Positions 33,301 through 42,384 of a stretch of 64,000 bases of DNA are shown in pieces. Below the pieces are notes generated by a model. It worked only from the letters and a program-made list of their open reading frames with translations. It did no database searches and was not told the origin of the DNA. The stretch is taken from positions 1 to 64,000 of the forward strand of contig JAEZYU010000055.1 of the NCBI GenBank assembly GCA_023418915.1, given 5' to 3'. The first letter of the stretch is position 1. The number at the start of each line of letters is the position of its first letter. Origin of the DNA: Bacillota bacterium (lineage in GTDB: Bacteria; Bacillota; Clostridia; Acetivibrionales; DTU013). Both the position numbers and the translations under genes were made by a program.

Positions 33301-36300
33301 ACTGCTGCACCTGAGCCGGTCAGTATTTCGCCCGCTGACAAATCCGGCGGTGTATTCCGTCTGGCAAATATTGAAATGAACTTTGATGAGGACATAAAGC
33401 TCGTTTCACAGGACAAGATCAAAATAAGGTACTCAGAAAAGAAAATGACCTGGTACTTTAAAACATATTATGAAGATGTGTATGAGACCATCAATGTCAA
33501 AATCGATGAAAACGACAGCCGTAAGCTGATAATCGATCCAAAGAAAACGCTCAAGGCAAGTACGAAATACACAGTGGAATTGAAGGCCGGAGCGGTAAGT
33601 GACGCAAGCGGCAATACCAACAGCGCCCGGACGTTTACATTCACAACGGAGGCGCCGGATGAGGACGGTCCCTCAAATGCCGGTTCCACGCCTGCAAATG
33701 GCTCTGTAAATGTCGCAACTGATATAGATATAATTGTCAGATTCAATGAAAACATATACCCATCATCCGAATATAGCAGCATCAAGCTTGAAGAGGTAAC
33801 CGATGCATCATTTTTGGACAGATTGATAAAGAGCGGTTCCCAGGATATCACTGTCGATGCCGATATCAGTATCGAAGGGAAAAACCTGATCATCAGACCC
33901 GGGCAGGAGCTTAAATTGGGTCATGAGTACAACGTTATCCTTCCTGACAAGAGCCTGGAGGATATTTACGGCAATAAAAACGGAACGCTCATCACAAAAA
34001 TAACAGGCGGTTTTAAAATAGGATTCAAAACCATCTCAGAGACGGACCCTCCGGAGATTGTGAGTACATTCCCTTCTATTGACACCGGCTTTCTTGACAA
34101 TAGTTCATTGCTGTCAGTTGAGTTCAGCGAGAGCATTATAAAGGGTGATGATTACAGCGATATATCGATCATTTCGGAGGATTCTCTGACAATCAGCTTT
34201 ACGTCGGTTATTTCCGGAAATACACTTTTCATTTACCCCCAGAGCAGCCTGCCTGATAATAAACAATATGAATTGACACTCCCGGCAGGAGCCGTCACGG
34301 ATAAATCGCGCAATTGTCTTTCCGGTGATTTTTCATTGCAGTTCAGAACTGACGAAGGTGCTCCGAAATTGCTTTCCAGACCGGGCAATGACGCAGCGGA
34401 TGCGGCTCTGCAGGAATCGTTCCTGTTCGTATACGATGAAGCTGTCACAGAGGGAAGCAATTTGACAGATATCAGCCTGAAGGATCAGAAGGGCAGTTTG
34501 TCAGAGGTTAATGCAAGTGTTCATGATAATGGTCTGATAATTACACCGAAGGAGCCTCTTAACCAAAATACCAAATACTTTTTGCAGATACCGTCAGGAG
34601 CTGTGAAAACCAATAAAGGCAAGCAGAATGGTACTCTGGTGACTGCCTTTGGGACAGCCCGGCCGTTGAACATCGGGTGGAAAATGTTCGGCGGAAGTCC
34701 GCTGAGGTCTCTTGAGGGCGAGGAGGCAGTCTTTGACGCATCAGAGCTGACAGAGCTGTATCAGCAGTCAGGCAGGGAGCTGCTTGACTATGTATGGGAT
34801 TTTGGCGGCGGCAGTATAGTAAACGGTGAGAGGGTAACACGATTGTTCAATGCTGTCGGAAAGCATACTGTCACACTGACAGTCACTGATGAAAAAGGGT
34901 TTACATATACTTACGGCGGAGAGGTATCCGTTGAACGCAATGCAGGTATCGTAAGTCTCGAGGTCAGTCCCGAAGGGACGACAACACTGCCATATACAGT
35001 GTTTGATCACTTGAGCAGCGAAACGGTATATAAGATCAGGCTCTCCAGACAGGGGATCCCTTTTGCCGGTCAGACTATAAAGGTCAGCTCGCCCTTGATC
35101 AAGTGGTATACGTTCGAGAATGCCCAACTGATTCCCGGAACAGATGAGTGGTTTGTTGAGGTTGTGACGGACAGCAACGGATATGCGGAATTAGCTGTAA
35201 ACTCAGCGGAATATGAAGAAGATGAATACAACATAGAGTTCAGTTTCCAATATGGGGATGTTGAAATCAAGCAGACAAGGCAATACATAATCAGGAAATT
35301 CGATGAAAGCTTCAGAGTCACTGTCAACTTTGTGCTGCCATGGGGAGGTAATGTTGCATCCACCTATTACAGGGATTTTATTATCGATGGCAGTACTTGC
35401 CTTGGCAGGCAGGTGAGATATAACACCTATGAGGTGTTGGCAGATTTGCACCCGGGAAGGCACGAGCTCGAATTTACCATTGAAAATTACTATACTGTCA
35501 GGGAAGAGTTCGTACTCATGAAGGACACAGAACTCACCTTCGAGCTTGAAAGGAAAATCGTCTCCGACAAACCTGTTGTGCGAAGTGTTACCTCCGATCT
35601 TTCCAGCTCCAAAAACTCTGAGGACGCTCTCATATTCAAGATCGGGGAGCCCGTGACCTTCAATGTTGACATTGACTGGCAAGGTCATTACGAGGGCTAT
35701 TATGAATATATCTATGAGCATGACGGCAGAGAATACAGATACAAAGTATCGGCATCGTTTTTTGGAGATAAGTTCACGATATACCCAAACTATGCTTTTA
35801 AGGAGGGCGGAAGGCTCAGGGTAGAGGCTGTCACCCGGTATGGCATAAGGTCGCTTGCATTGGATGCAAAGGTTGTTTTTGCATCACCTCCCGAAGGCAT
35901 GAGCGTGGAGCTGGTAAACGGAAAATATGAAGTGGGCGGCATGGCGGCGCTGCCCGGAATTGAAACACCTGAAGCGGCGGAAGATTTCCCGCTGCTGGGA
36001 GGACACCAGATCGGTGTCGGAAGCGATCACTTTGCTGTGGAAGGCGCCTATGAAGATAATCAGATATCGGTCACTATAAAGGCAAAAGCAGAGGCAAGCA
36101 AAACAAAAAGCAAGAATGCCCTTTTGAAAAATGGTGAAAAGAAGGAACTGGAGATTGCCGGTATTGCTATTGAAGGTGCCATAGGAGGCAAGCTGATATG
36201 GCAATACAACGGAAAAAAAGCAGGGTGGGATTTCGCAGGCGGAGGAGTTGTGGTGGAAATCGAAGGAACAGCTCAGGCAACCCAGCACTTTATGGTTGCT

Positions 36301-39300
36301 ATCGTTCCCTGCTATCTGAGAGGGCAGGTAGGTGTCGAGCTTGGTACCGAACTGCTGCTCATAAAGGACTTTGAGGAAGGCGATTTTGACTTCGAAGGAG
36401 CATTTTCCGTCTCACCTTCGTTGGAAATAGCTGTCGGAGCCGGAGGCGGCCCTCTGAATGTCGAGGGTTATATGAAAGGCGGGGTGGGTGTTGAGTTCAA
36501 ATTGCCTTCGAAGGAATATAGTGTCGAAGCATCCGTAGCCGGAGGAATACGCGCAACCGCATTTATGTTCGAATATGAAAACGAAATGCTTTCATATTCA
36601 TGGGAAATTTCATCCAACGCCAAGGAAGAGTCCGCCACAGACAAAGCAGCCAAAGCGAAATCGTTCATTGCTGCGCCGCAGTCGTTGTATAATATGCCAG
36701 AAACCGGGAAGTTCAAGCTGATGAACAGGGATTATCTCATGGAGCAGTCAATATGGGCTCCAACTATTCCGCAAAACAGGGGAATGAGCCTGTTTGGTCC
36801 GGCAGATGCCGGATCAGGTCAGGAGCCTTGCGGGATCACTGACGCTGCGCTGCAGGAAAATGTATTTCCAAACACAAACCAGGTACTCATTAAAGTCGGT
36901 GATAAAATGCTGATGGTATGGACAGCCGACAATGAAAACCGTTCTGCAATCAACAGGACTGAGATCAAGTACTCAGTTCTTGAGGAAGGAACATGGTCCG
37001 AACCACGGTTCATGGATCTGGACAATACTGCAGATCTCAAGCCTTCTCTGGCATACACGGGTGAAGCGGTACTGATGGCATGGGAAAACATGGGGAGAGT
37101 ACTGGGTGACGAAACATCGCTGGATGACATGGCATCTGCTATGGAGATCTCAGTGGCCGGAATCGGTGCTGATCTTTCAAATTGGAAAAACAGCCGCAGC
37201 CTGACGAACGACAGCTGTCTGGATCACTCGCCAAGACTTGCGGCAGGTGGGAATAACGCCATACTAACATGGATCAAAAATGAAGACAATGATTTGAACG
37301 GATCAGCTGACAAGCCAAATAGAATAATGTTCTCCGGGTGGGATGGAGCCGGCTGGAGCGTTCCTCAGGAAATTTGTGAGATCGGACAGGCCATTGCAGA
37401 CTCCGCTGTAACATTTGACGGAAGCAGAGGCATATATGCATTTACTGCAGACTTCGATGGTGATTTCACCACAATAAACGACCAGGACATATATGTGATC
37501 GAATACGATGCAGGCAGTAATATTTGGGGAAGTCCGCAAAAGCTCACAGACAACAGCGCAGATCCGTATAAAGTCCAGGATATCAATCCAGTGGCTGTAA
37601 ATCTCGATGGAGAACCGATAATCATATGGTACAGGGATGGTAATATTGTATACTCAAAAGATATGGACCCGGGGGAATACTCGGCTGTGCCGACAATATC
37701 CAATGCCGGGAGCCGCTTCACCGCAGCAGTAAGCAATACCAGCCAGGCAGCACTTGTATATACCGAAACAGAAAACGGCGGTCAAAACATTTATACAACA
37801 CTGTACGATCCGGTCAATGATGTCTGGAGTGAGAGGATTCAGCTGACCAGCCTGGAAAATAGCATGATCAGTACTGTATCGCCTGCTTTTAACGATGATG
37901 ACAAACTTATTGCGGTATATTCAAAGGCTGATCTATACCAAAAGGTCGTTGACGGTAGAGAGTATACAAGCATGGGCAATACTGATTTGCGTGCTGTGAC
38001 CCTGATACCGAAGCATGATCTGTCAGTTGCAGCGGAAAGCATCACCACATCTGAGGAAAACCCGGTACCCGGATCCGTTGTTACAATAAGCGCAGCCATC
38101 ACCAATAAAGGAGAATTCACGGAAAAGAATGTAGAGGTCGGCTTTTATAACGGAGACCCTCTGAACGGTGGATCAAAAATAGCCGGGACTGTGATCAGGG
38201 ATGCGATAGCGCCAAGGACATCGGCCTGGGTGTCGGTTGAATGGACTGTACCTGAAGTATCGGCTGTACGGGAGGTCTATGTGGTCATAGATGCCGACAA
38301 TGATATGTATGATGCACACAGGAGCAATAATACAGCTTACAGCAGCCTGCTGCGTGCAGAACTGGAATTGTCGGACATGGTTTACCGGCGGATAAACCAA
38401 AGTAATGTCGAGGACGAGGAAATTGAGTTTACAAAATATCAAATCACTGCTCAGGTCAAAAATATTGGATGTATACCTGTAGACAGTTCCGAGGTGTCAC
38501 TATATGAAAACGATGTGAACGGACTGCTCGTAGATACGGCGGCTGTCAGCTCACTGGAGCCGGGAGAAACCGGAACTGCCGGGTTTGTTTGGGATTCCGC
38601 AGGCAAAGCCTTTGAAAACGGCAGGTTTATCCTAGCAGCCGAGGTAAGCTCCAACGAAGTGCTGGAGTACTCATTGGAAAATAATCTATCCTACATGGCA
38701 GTAAAGTCGGAAAAATTGACTATTGACAGGTTTGATCCTGCCGATAATGGAACGGAAGTCCCGATAAACGCAAATGTCACTCTTGAATTTAACAAAACTA
38801 TATTTGAAGGTGACATGTACGGCGATATCATTCTGGTAGATTCGAAGGGCAGTGAGGTGTCGGCGGCCATGGAGATAAATGAATATCAAATGATGATCAA
38901 GCCGGATGCGGCGCTCATCAATGGGGAGACATATGCTGTTCGTGTGCCGGTAGGTGCCGTAAACGGATATGACGGATCCGGCCTTGGAGAGGATTACTCG
39001 CTTGTATTTACCACCGAACGGCTTCATTCGGCACCGGCAGTCAGATTTACGTATCCTGCAGACAGCATGTCAGGTGTGCCGATGGATGGGGATGTCAATA
39101 TACGCTTCAGCGGGAACATAAAAGCAGGAAGTCTATACGAGCAAATAGTTATAAGTGATGATAACGCAGATACAGTCAATGTCAGAAAATCAATACAGGG
39201 TGAAATGCTCACTCTTGAGCCAAGTGCACGATTATTACCGGACACTGCGTATACCGTTATGATCCCGGCGCAAGCCATAGCTTACACTGACGGAACGCCT

Positions 39301-40407
39301 ATGGAAAACGATTACACCTTCGGCTTCACAACAGCGGCCGAAGCTGGCGATCCGGGCTCTGACCCGGACCCTGATCCAGACCCGGATCCTGATCCCGACC
39401 CCGGTCCTTCACCGTCACCCGGCCCGACATTGCCTCCGGTACAGGAGGATGACGGATCTGTCGACGGGACGATTTCAACGGGCCTTAAAACAGAGGACGG
39501 GAAGGAAATCGTGATCAGTGTGAGCAAGTGGGAGCCTGATGAAAAAATCGATGGGCTTTCCAAACAGAAGGGTGTAACAGTTCTGGCGGATCCTGTGGAG
39601 TTTATAGTGCAGGCAGTTGATGAGGATGGCAGCAAAACGGGACTCGATGGTAATTTGACGTATATCCGTCGTGAAATACAGTTTGATGGCAATGTGGATC
39701 CATCAAGATCGACAGCGGTGCTGTACGATCCCAAAACAGGTGATATGGAGCCTGTGCCTGCTGTATTCACAACAACCGGCGGTAAAACCACGGCTGTCAT
39801 CCATCACTACGGAAGCGGCATCTATATGATCGTTTCTGCAGAAAAGAGCTTTGATGACATTCAGAAGCACTGGGCAAAGGAAGAGATCGAAACGCTGGCC
39901 TCCAAGTTCATCACTGACGGTGTCGGCAACGATATGTATGATCCCCAGGCGAAGCTGACCAGAGCCCAGTTCGCAACGCTGATTGTCAGGGCCATGGGTT
40001 TGTCCGGAAGGAAACCTGCGGGAATAATCGGCTTTGAGGATGTAACGAAGCAATGGTTTGCTGATACGGTAAATACAGCAGCAGAGGCCGGGATCATCAA
40101 AGAGAGCGGAACCAGTTTCAGACCAAACGAAGCCATAACCAGAGAAGAAGTGGCTGCGATGATAATGAATGCCGCAGCCGTGGCAGGCAGGTCAGTGGAG
40201 ATAGGCGATGCCGAAGAACTCATCAGCAAATTCAGCGACCATGGTGATGTAAAGCCTGCATCAAAGGATGCAATTGCAGCTGCAATAGAAATGGGAGTTA
40301 TCACCGGCAATAATAAGGGTGAGATCAACCCGGAAGATAATGCAACCAGAGCCGAGGCAGCCGCAATGGTCATCAGGCTCCTCCGATATCTATGGGGTCA
40401 GGCTTGA
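30382..40407 (+). CDS. Giant S-layer-anchored protein (3341 aa) with beta-propellers, Ig-like, PKD, CARDB and SLH domains
   Basis: The signal peptide is MKLLRKSVSILLVLFIFLSN onward, likely cut after VHA. Domains in order, approximate residues: YCF48/BNR-like propeller (36-372; repeats of the type VAVGDAGTILTSDNGMTWT); six atrophied bacterial Ig domains of about 97 residues (375-972); four SbsA-type Ig-like domains (973-1425; ISPADKSGGV then MNFDEDI); PKD (1425-1520; YVWDFGGG); unassigned beta-rich and Gly-rich regions (1520-2150); a second propeller-like region (2150-2543); two CARDB-like domains (2546-2780); two more SbsA-type domains (2780-2985); a Asp-Pro repeat linker; a pre-SLH beta domain; three SLH domains (3157-3341). 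SLH repeats bind pyruvylated secondary cell-wall polymer, so this is a surface adhesin or scaffold. ATG 30382 follows GAGGG by 8 nt. The last codons and stop lie in a REP-like element. Confidence 0.93.
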   Translation: MKLLRKSVSILLVLFIFLSNINLAGLISIDRLDYTVHAEGTPPAESVWMPANSGTEMNLNDVVYGNGRFVAVGDAGTILTSDNGMTWTSQSSGVTQNLLRIIFSGSLFVAIGASGTIRTSEDGISWTARASGTTESLNDIAYGDGRYVIAVSSETARKALMLVSNDGINWTKKTTAATGQNADYLYMGNADYMDGNFYVGGNYGDFYFSSNSTAQSWSWKKIEDVGGIMGNAACGNGMYVVCISDSTTRHFESTDRGQNNTLKNTAGGNFVKFIEDKFYFGGTGGTITVGSTSGAAIEWAKADTPETGSTVTDITYEGGMYYAVGGAGLILESPDGIGWNLIDTKADQNLKKLAVSEDAIVAVGNGGTILVRTRIDPADLAAVYADTEALELIFAEGDSQASVTEPLGTLPIIGENGSAITWLSQNEDVLSSDGQHVNRPAFSESDRLVLLIATITKGSARVEKPFSLIVKKLEPTDAELAAIDKDALEISFDAGDSASSVTQPLPVLPAAGANGTIISWVSDKPEVLSDDGQTLNRPPYGSGDVTVTLTAAITKGEASEEKAFTLIVKELGQTDEQKVEADKVLLTIESLLNGNADASNILTDLSLPLSGVNGTTISWSSDNTAVAADGTVTRPAFSQGDVVVTLTATIKAGTATDTKNFTLTVKKREQNDEEAVAADKAALELSFADDDTTENVTWPLPPLPQAGANGTSITWTSDKPEVLSDDGQTLNRPPYGSGDVTVTLTATITRGEVSDTKAFTLVIKESEQTDEQAVAEDLAAIDLESILNGNTAPDQVVHHLLLPAAGNSGHTQIIWSSSNTDVISNLGMVARPAFKEGNKAVTLTATVTKGEASASGDFVFTVLRAEQTDLDIVQVDYQMLDESSILGANESLLKITGNLLLPNEGRLGSTITWASSNPSAAAITVRPDGTISCEVSRPEHNSGDAAVTLTASITKGTRLLKKLFFLTVPEQPDTAAPEPVSISPADKSGGVFRLANIEMNFDEDIKLVSQDKIKIRYSEKKMTWYFKTYYEDVYETINVKIDENDSRKLIIDPKKTLKASTKYTVELKAGAVSDASGNTNSARTFTFTTEAPDEDGPSNAGSTPANGSVNVATDIDIIVRFNENIYPSSEYSSIKLEEVTDASFLDRLIKSGSQDITVDADISIEGKNLIIRPGQELKLGHEYNVILPDKSLEDIYGNKNGTLITKITGGFKIGFKTISETDPPEIVSTFPSIDTGFLDNSSLLSVEFSESIIKGDDYSDISIISEDSLTISFTSVISGNTLFIYPQSSLPDNKQYELTLPAGAVTDKSRNCLSGDFSLQFRTDEGAPKLLSRPGNDAADAALQESFLFVYDEAVTEGSNLTDISLKDQKGSLSEVNASVHDNGLIITPKEPLNQNTKYFLQIPSGAVKTNKGKQNGTLVTAFGTARPLNIGWKMFGGSPLRSLEGEEAVFDASELTELYQQSGRELLDYVWDFGGGSIVNGERVTRLFNAVGKHTVTLTVTDEKGFTYTYGGEVSVERNAGIVSLEVSPEGTTTLPYTVFDHLSSETVYKIRLSRQGIPFAGQTIKVSSPLIKWYTFENAQLIPGTDEWFVEVVTDSNGYAELAVNSAEYEEDEYNIEFSFQYGDVEIKQTRQYIIRKFDESFRVTVNFVLPWGGNVASTYYRDFIIDGSTCLGRQVRYNTYEVLADLHPGRHELEFTIENYYTVREEFVLMKDTELTFELERKIVSDKPVVRSVTSDLSSSKNSEDALIFKIGEPVTFNVDIDWQGHYEGYYEYIYEHDGREYRYKVSASFFGDKFTIYPNYAFKEGGRLRVEAVTRYGIRSLALDAKVVFASPPEGMSVELVNGKYEVGGMAALPGIETPEAAEDFPLLGGHQIGVGSDHFAVEGAYEDNQISVTIKAKAEASKTKSKNALLKNGEKKELEIAGIAIEGAIGGKLIWQYNGKKAGWDFAGGGVVVEIEGTAQATQHFMVAIVPCYLRGQVGVELGTELLLIKDFEEGDFDFEGAFSVSPSLEIAVGAGGGPLNVEGYMKGGVGVEFKLPSKEYSVEASVAGGIRATAFMFEYENEMLSYSWEISSNAKEESATDKAAKAKSFIAAPQSLYNMPETGKFKLMNRDYLMEQSIWAPTIPQNRGMSLFGPADAGSGQEPCGITDAALQENVFPNTNQVLIKVGDKMLMVWTADNENRSAINRTEIKYSVLEEGTWSEPRFMDLDNTADLKPSLAYTGEAVLMAWENMGRVLGDETSLDDMASAMEISVAGIGADLSNWKNSRSLTNDSCLDHSPRLAAGGNNAILTWIKNEDNDLNGSADKPNRIMFSGWDGAGWSVPQEICEIGQAIADSAVTFDGSRGIYAFTADFDGDFTTINDQDIYVIEYDAGSNIWGSPQKLTDNSADPYKVQDINPVAVNLDGEPIIIWYRDGNIVYSKDMDPGEYSAVPTISNAGSRFTAAVSNTSQAALVYTETENGGQNIYTTLYDPVNDVWSERIQLTSLENSMISTVSPAFNDDDKLIAVYSKADLYQKVVDGREYTSMGNTDLRAVTLIPKHDLSVAAESITTSEENPVPGSVVTISAAITNKGEFTEKNVEVGFYNGDPLNGGSKIAGTVIRDAIAPRTSAWVSVEWTVPEVSAVREVYVVIDADNDMYDAHRSNNTAYSSLLRAELELSDMVYRRINQSNVEDEEIEFTKYQITAQVKNIGCIPVDSSEVSLYENDVNGLLVDTAAVSSLEPGETGTAGFVWDSAGKAFENGRFILAAEVSSNEVLEYSLENNLSYMAVKSEKLTIDRFDPADNGTEVPINANVTLEFNKTIFEGDMYGDIILVDSKGSEVSAAMEINEYQMMIKPDAALINGETYAVRVPVGAVNGYDGSGLGEDYSLVFTTERLHSAPAVRFTYPADSMSGVPMDGDVNIRFSGNIKAGSLYEQIVISDDNADTVNVRKSIQGEMLTLEPSARLLPDTAYTVMIPAQAIAYTDGTPMENDYTFGFTTAAEAGDPGSDPDPDPDPDPDPDPGPSPSPGPTLPPVQEDDGSVDGTISTGLKTEDGKEIVISVSKWEPDEKIDGLSKQKGVTVLADPVEFIVQAVDEDGSKTGLDGNLTYIRREIQFDGNVDPSRSTAVLYDPKTGDMEPVPAVFTTTGGKTTAVIHHYGSGIYMIVSAEKSFDDIQKHWAKEEIETLASKFITDGVGNDMYDPQAKLTRAQFATLIVRAMGLSGRKPAGIIGFEDVTKQWFADTVNTAAEAGIIKESGTSFRPNEAITREEVAAMIMNAAAVAGRSVEIGDAEELISKFSDHGDVKPASKDAIAAAIEMGVITGNNKGEINPEDNATRAEAAAMVIRLLRYLWGQA

Positions 40408-40437
40408 AATATTCCCCGGGGTCAGGCCTGACCCCGG
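40394..40437. repeat. REP-like palindrome supplying stop codons to two convergent genes
   Basis: GGGGTCAGGCTTGA (40394-40407) is a partial copy. A perfect 22-bp palindrome at 40416-40437 contains GGGGTCAGGCCTGACCCC. Read in either direction the unit encodes G-Q-A-stop, and both flanking genes end that way. GGGGTCAGG palindromes are known from RAYT-associated REP sequences, but no transposase is in the window. It could also act as a bidirectional transcript-end hairpin. Confidence 0.8.
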
Positions 40438-42359
40438 AGGAAGTCCTCCAGGCTGTTGAAGTCCCGTCCCAGGGCTGTGGTGTCAACCGAAATGTTCTGA
40501 GGTTCAAGCAGCAGCTCAAGTATATTCTCTTTATTTGTATCTTCTTTACCATTGACAATGATATACACTGTGTTGTATGCCATTGGATAGACCTTTTTGT
40601 ATTTGCTGCGCAGTCTGCCTGCTATATCGGGGTAATTGAAGCTGAATCCTTCGCGATGGCTTACTTTGATTATATAAAGCTCTAGTCCAAGCTCTTTAGC
40701 TTGTTTTATTTCACATTCAAGCGCTTTTTTGAATATCTCCGAATAATTAGGTACCAGCAGTGATCTTTGCTCTTCGATGACATTAAGATTATACAGTATG
40801 GGGGCGATATGGCCTGCTATGGTCTCTATTGTCAGCACATTTTCTTCGTCGCTGATCAAGCTGCCGAAGCAGCTGAAAACAATCATAACTCCCAGCAGTT
40901 CGATCTCAGATCTGTCCATATAAATAGGTACTATCAGTGCACCGGTTATATCGCCGATAGTTTCTGAGAAGTCTTGGCCAAAATATTTCACGAGCTCATT
41001 ATTGTCCAGTGCTAAAGCTGTTTTGCCTTTTAGTATCCTGCTCCAGCTTTTATCCGGCTTTATGACTGCAAAATCGTCTTTTACGCCATGGCTGCATGTG
41101 ATATCGAACTGCTTTTCTTTATTGTCGAATAAGGCCAGTGTGCATTTCTCTATAAAAAACGATATACAGAGTGTCTTCATCGTTATCTCGATCAAAGATT
41201 CGATATCCATAGAGCTGTTTATGTTTCTGACGAGAGCATTGAGCGATATCAGCCGGTCGAGCTTTTTCTGAATTATTGCTTTTTGCACTTCGACCTGCCT
41301 GAAATGCCTTGCATTTGATATGGCTATGTATGTGGAGGATGCAAGGCTTTCGATAAGTTCAAATACGTTCTTCTTATATACAGCGCCAGTAACAGTTGCC
41401 CCGAGAGTAACAAAACCAAGTACATGACTTCCCTTATTAAGAAGTATGATATATTGGGCTTTCAAGCTGGCAAGGCTTTTGATGCCATTATTGAACAGAC
41501 TGTTGAAATACTGTACATCATTTTCATCTGCCAGATCGATTATGATTCGGTTGGGATCGACAGCAGCTCTTTCATCTATTTCCAATACTATATCCAGAGT
41601 TTTGATACTCTCAAATATGAATCTGAAGGATCTGAGGGTGTATTTTTCACTTTTCTCATCGTATAATACAAACCCTGTGGAGGAGCTTTGAGTAAGCTCT
41701 GAAAAAACATCGATGGAAAGGCCGTATAATGAATCCAGATCCAGTTGGCTCAGCAATGCCTTTGATGACTGATTGATAGCAAAGAGGTTGAATATTTTCT
41801 CATCAAGGCTTGCATTGATGCTTTGAAGCTCATTATATGATTCAAAATTCCTCATGGCGCTGTTGCAAAGATTCATCAGCACCTGGCAGATTATGAGGTC
41901 ATCTTCATCAAACCGGCCGCCGGTCTTCTCCGGTATCAGCAGAAATCCCTCCAGGGTCGTATCTACGATTATAGGTACTACGATTTCAATATTACTTTTA
42001 TGATAGATTTCCTCGTCGAAATATTTCAGTATCGAACTTTTTCCTGTAAGTATATTCCCGTGAAATACCGCCAGATCATTGAGGCTGCTGCTGATCTTAA
42101 TACTTTGAAGTCCGACACTTCTGCCTTTTTCTCTGACTATAGCAAAACCATCGCCCTTTTTACAGAACAGAGAGGAGCTGTCAAGTGTAAGGAGTTCGTT
42201 TATAAAATCAAAGGCTGCAATCATTATCTGGTCTGAATTCAGTTTCTGAGAAAAGTAATCGACTGCCATTATCAGGCCGGAATATCGGAACATTTTCCCT
42301 GAGAGAGCTTTTTCCTTGTTTTGTTCTTCGACCTGTTCAAGTATCTTTCCATATTCCAT
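40422..42359 (-). CDS. Multi-GAF-domain protein
   Basis: The 645-residue cytoplasmic protein contains about three GAF-like domains (roughly 35-170, 200-350 and 370-525). Segments such as MIAAFDFINELLTLDSSSLF, GFVLYDEKSEKYTLRSF, GFVTLGATV and LIVPIYMDRSEIELLGVMIV support the fold. The C-terminal 110 residues may be a degenerate GGDEF-like domain (SEIFKKALECEIKQAKELGL) without catalytic motifs, and this is uncertain. No kinase or phosphodiesterase domain is seen, so it is probably a sensor or scaffold that binds a small ligand. ATG 42359 follows GGGGAGG. It lies 25 bp downstream of the FapA gene in the same operon. Its last three codons and stop come from the REP-like palindrome. Confidence 0.85.
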   Translation of the reverse strand: MEYGKILEQVEEQNKEKALSGKMFRYSGLIMAVDYFSQKLNSDQIMIAAFDFINELLTLDSSSLFCKKGDGFAIVREKGRSVGLQSIKISSSLNDLAVFHGNILTGKSSILKYFDEEIYHKSNIEIVVPIIVDTTLEGFLLIPEKTGGRFDEDDLIICQVLMNLCNSAMRNFESYNELQSINASLDEKIFNLFAINQSSKALLSQLDLDSLYGLSIDVFSELTQSSSTGFVLYDEKSEKYTLRSFRFIFESIKTLDIVLEIDERAAVDPNRIIIDLADENDVQYFNSLFNNGIKSLASLKAQYIILLNKGSHVLGFVTLGATVTGAVYKKNVFELIESLASSTYIAISNARHFRQVEVQKAIIQKKLDRLISLNALVRNINSSMDIESLIEITMKTLCISFFIEKCTLALFDNKEKQFDITCSHGVKDDFAVIKPDKSWSRILKGKTALALDNNELVKYFGQDFSETIGDITGALIVPIYMDRSEIELLGVMIVFSCFGSLISDEENVLTIETIAGHIAPILYNLNVIEEQRSLLVPNYSEIFKKALECEIKQAKELGLELYIIKVSHREGFSFNYPDIAGRLRSKYKKVYPMAYNTVYIIVNGKEDTNKENILELLLEPQNISVDTTALGRDFNSLEDFLRGQA

Positions 42360-42384
42360 ATTGAGCTGCCTCCCCGGTGCTGAT

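Noticed and set aside
35203..35721. 172-codon antisense ORF in the first SLH giant
   Set aside because: Shadow of a coding region whose domains continue uninterrupted on the plus strand.
39312..39800. Antisense ORF with Gly-Ser repeats
   Set aside because: It is a shadow of the Asp-Pro linker of the first SLH giant; codon bias, motifs and SLH domains support the plus strand.
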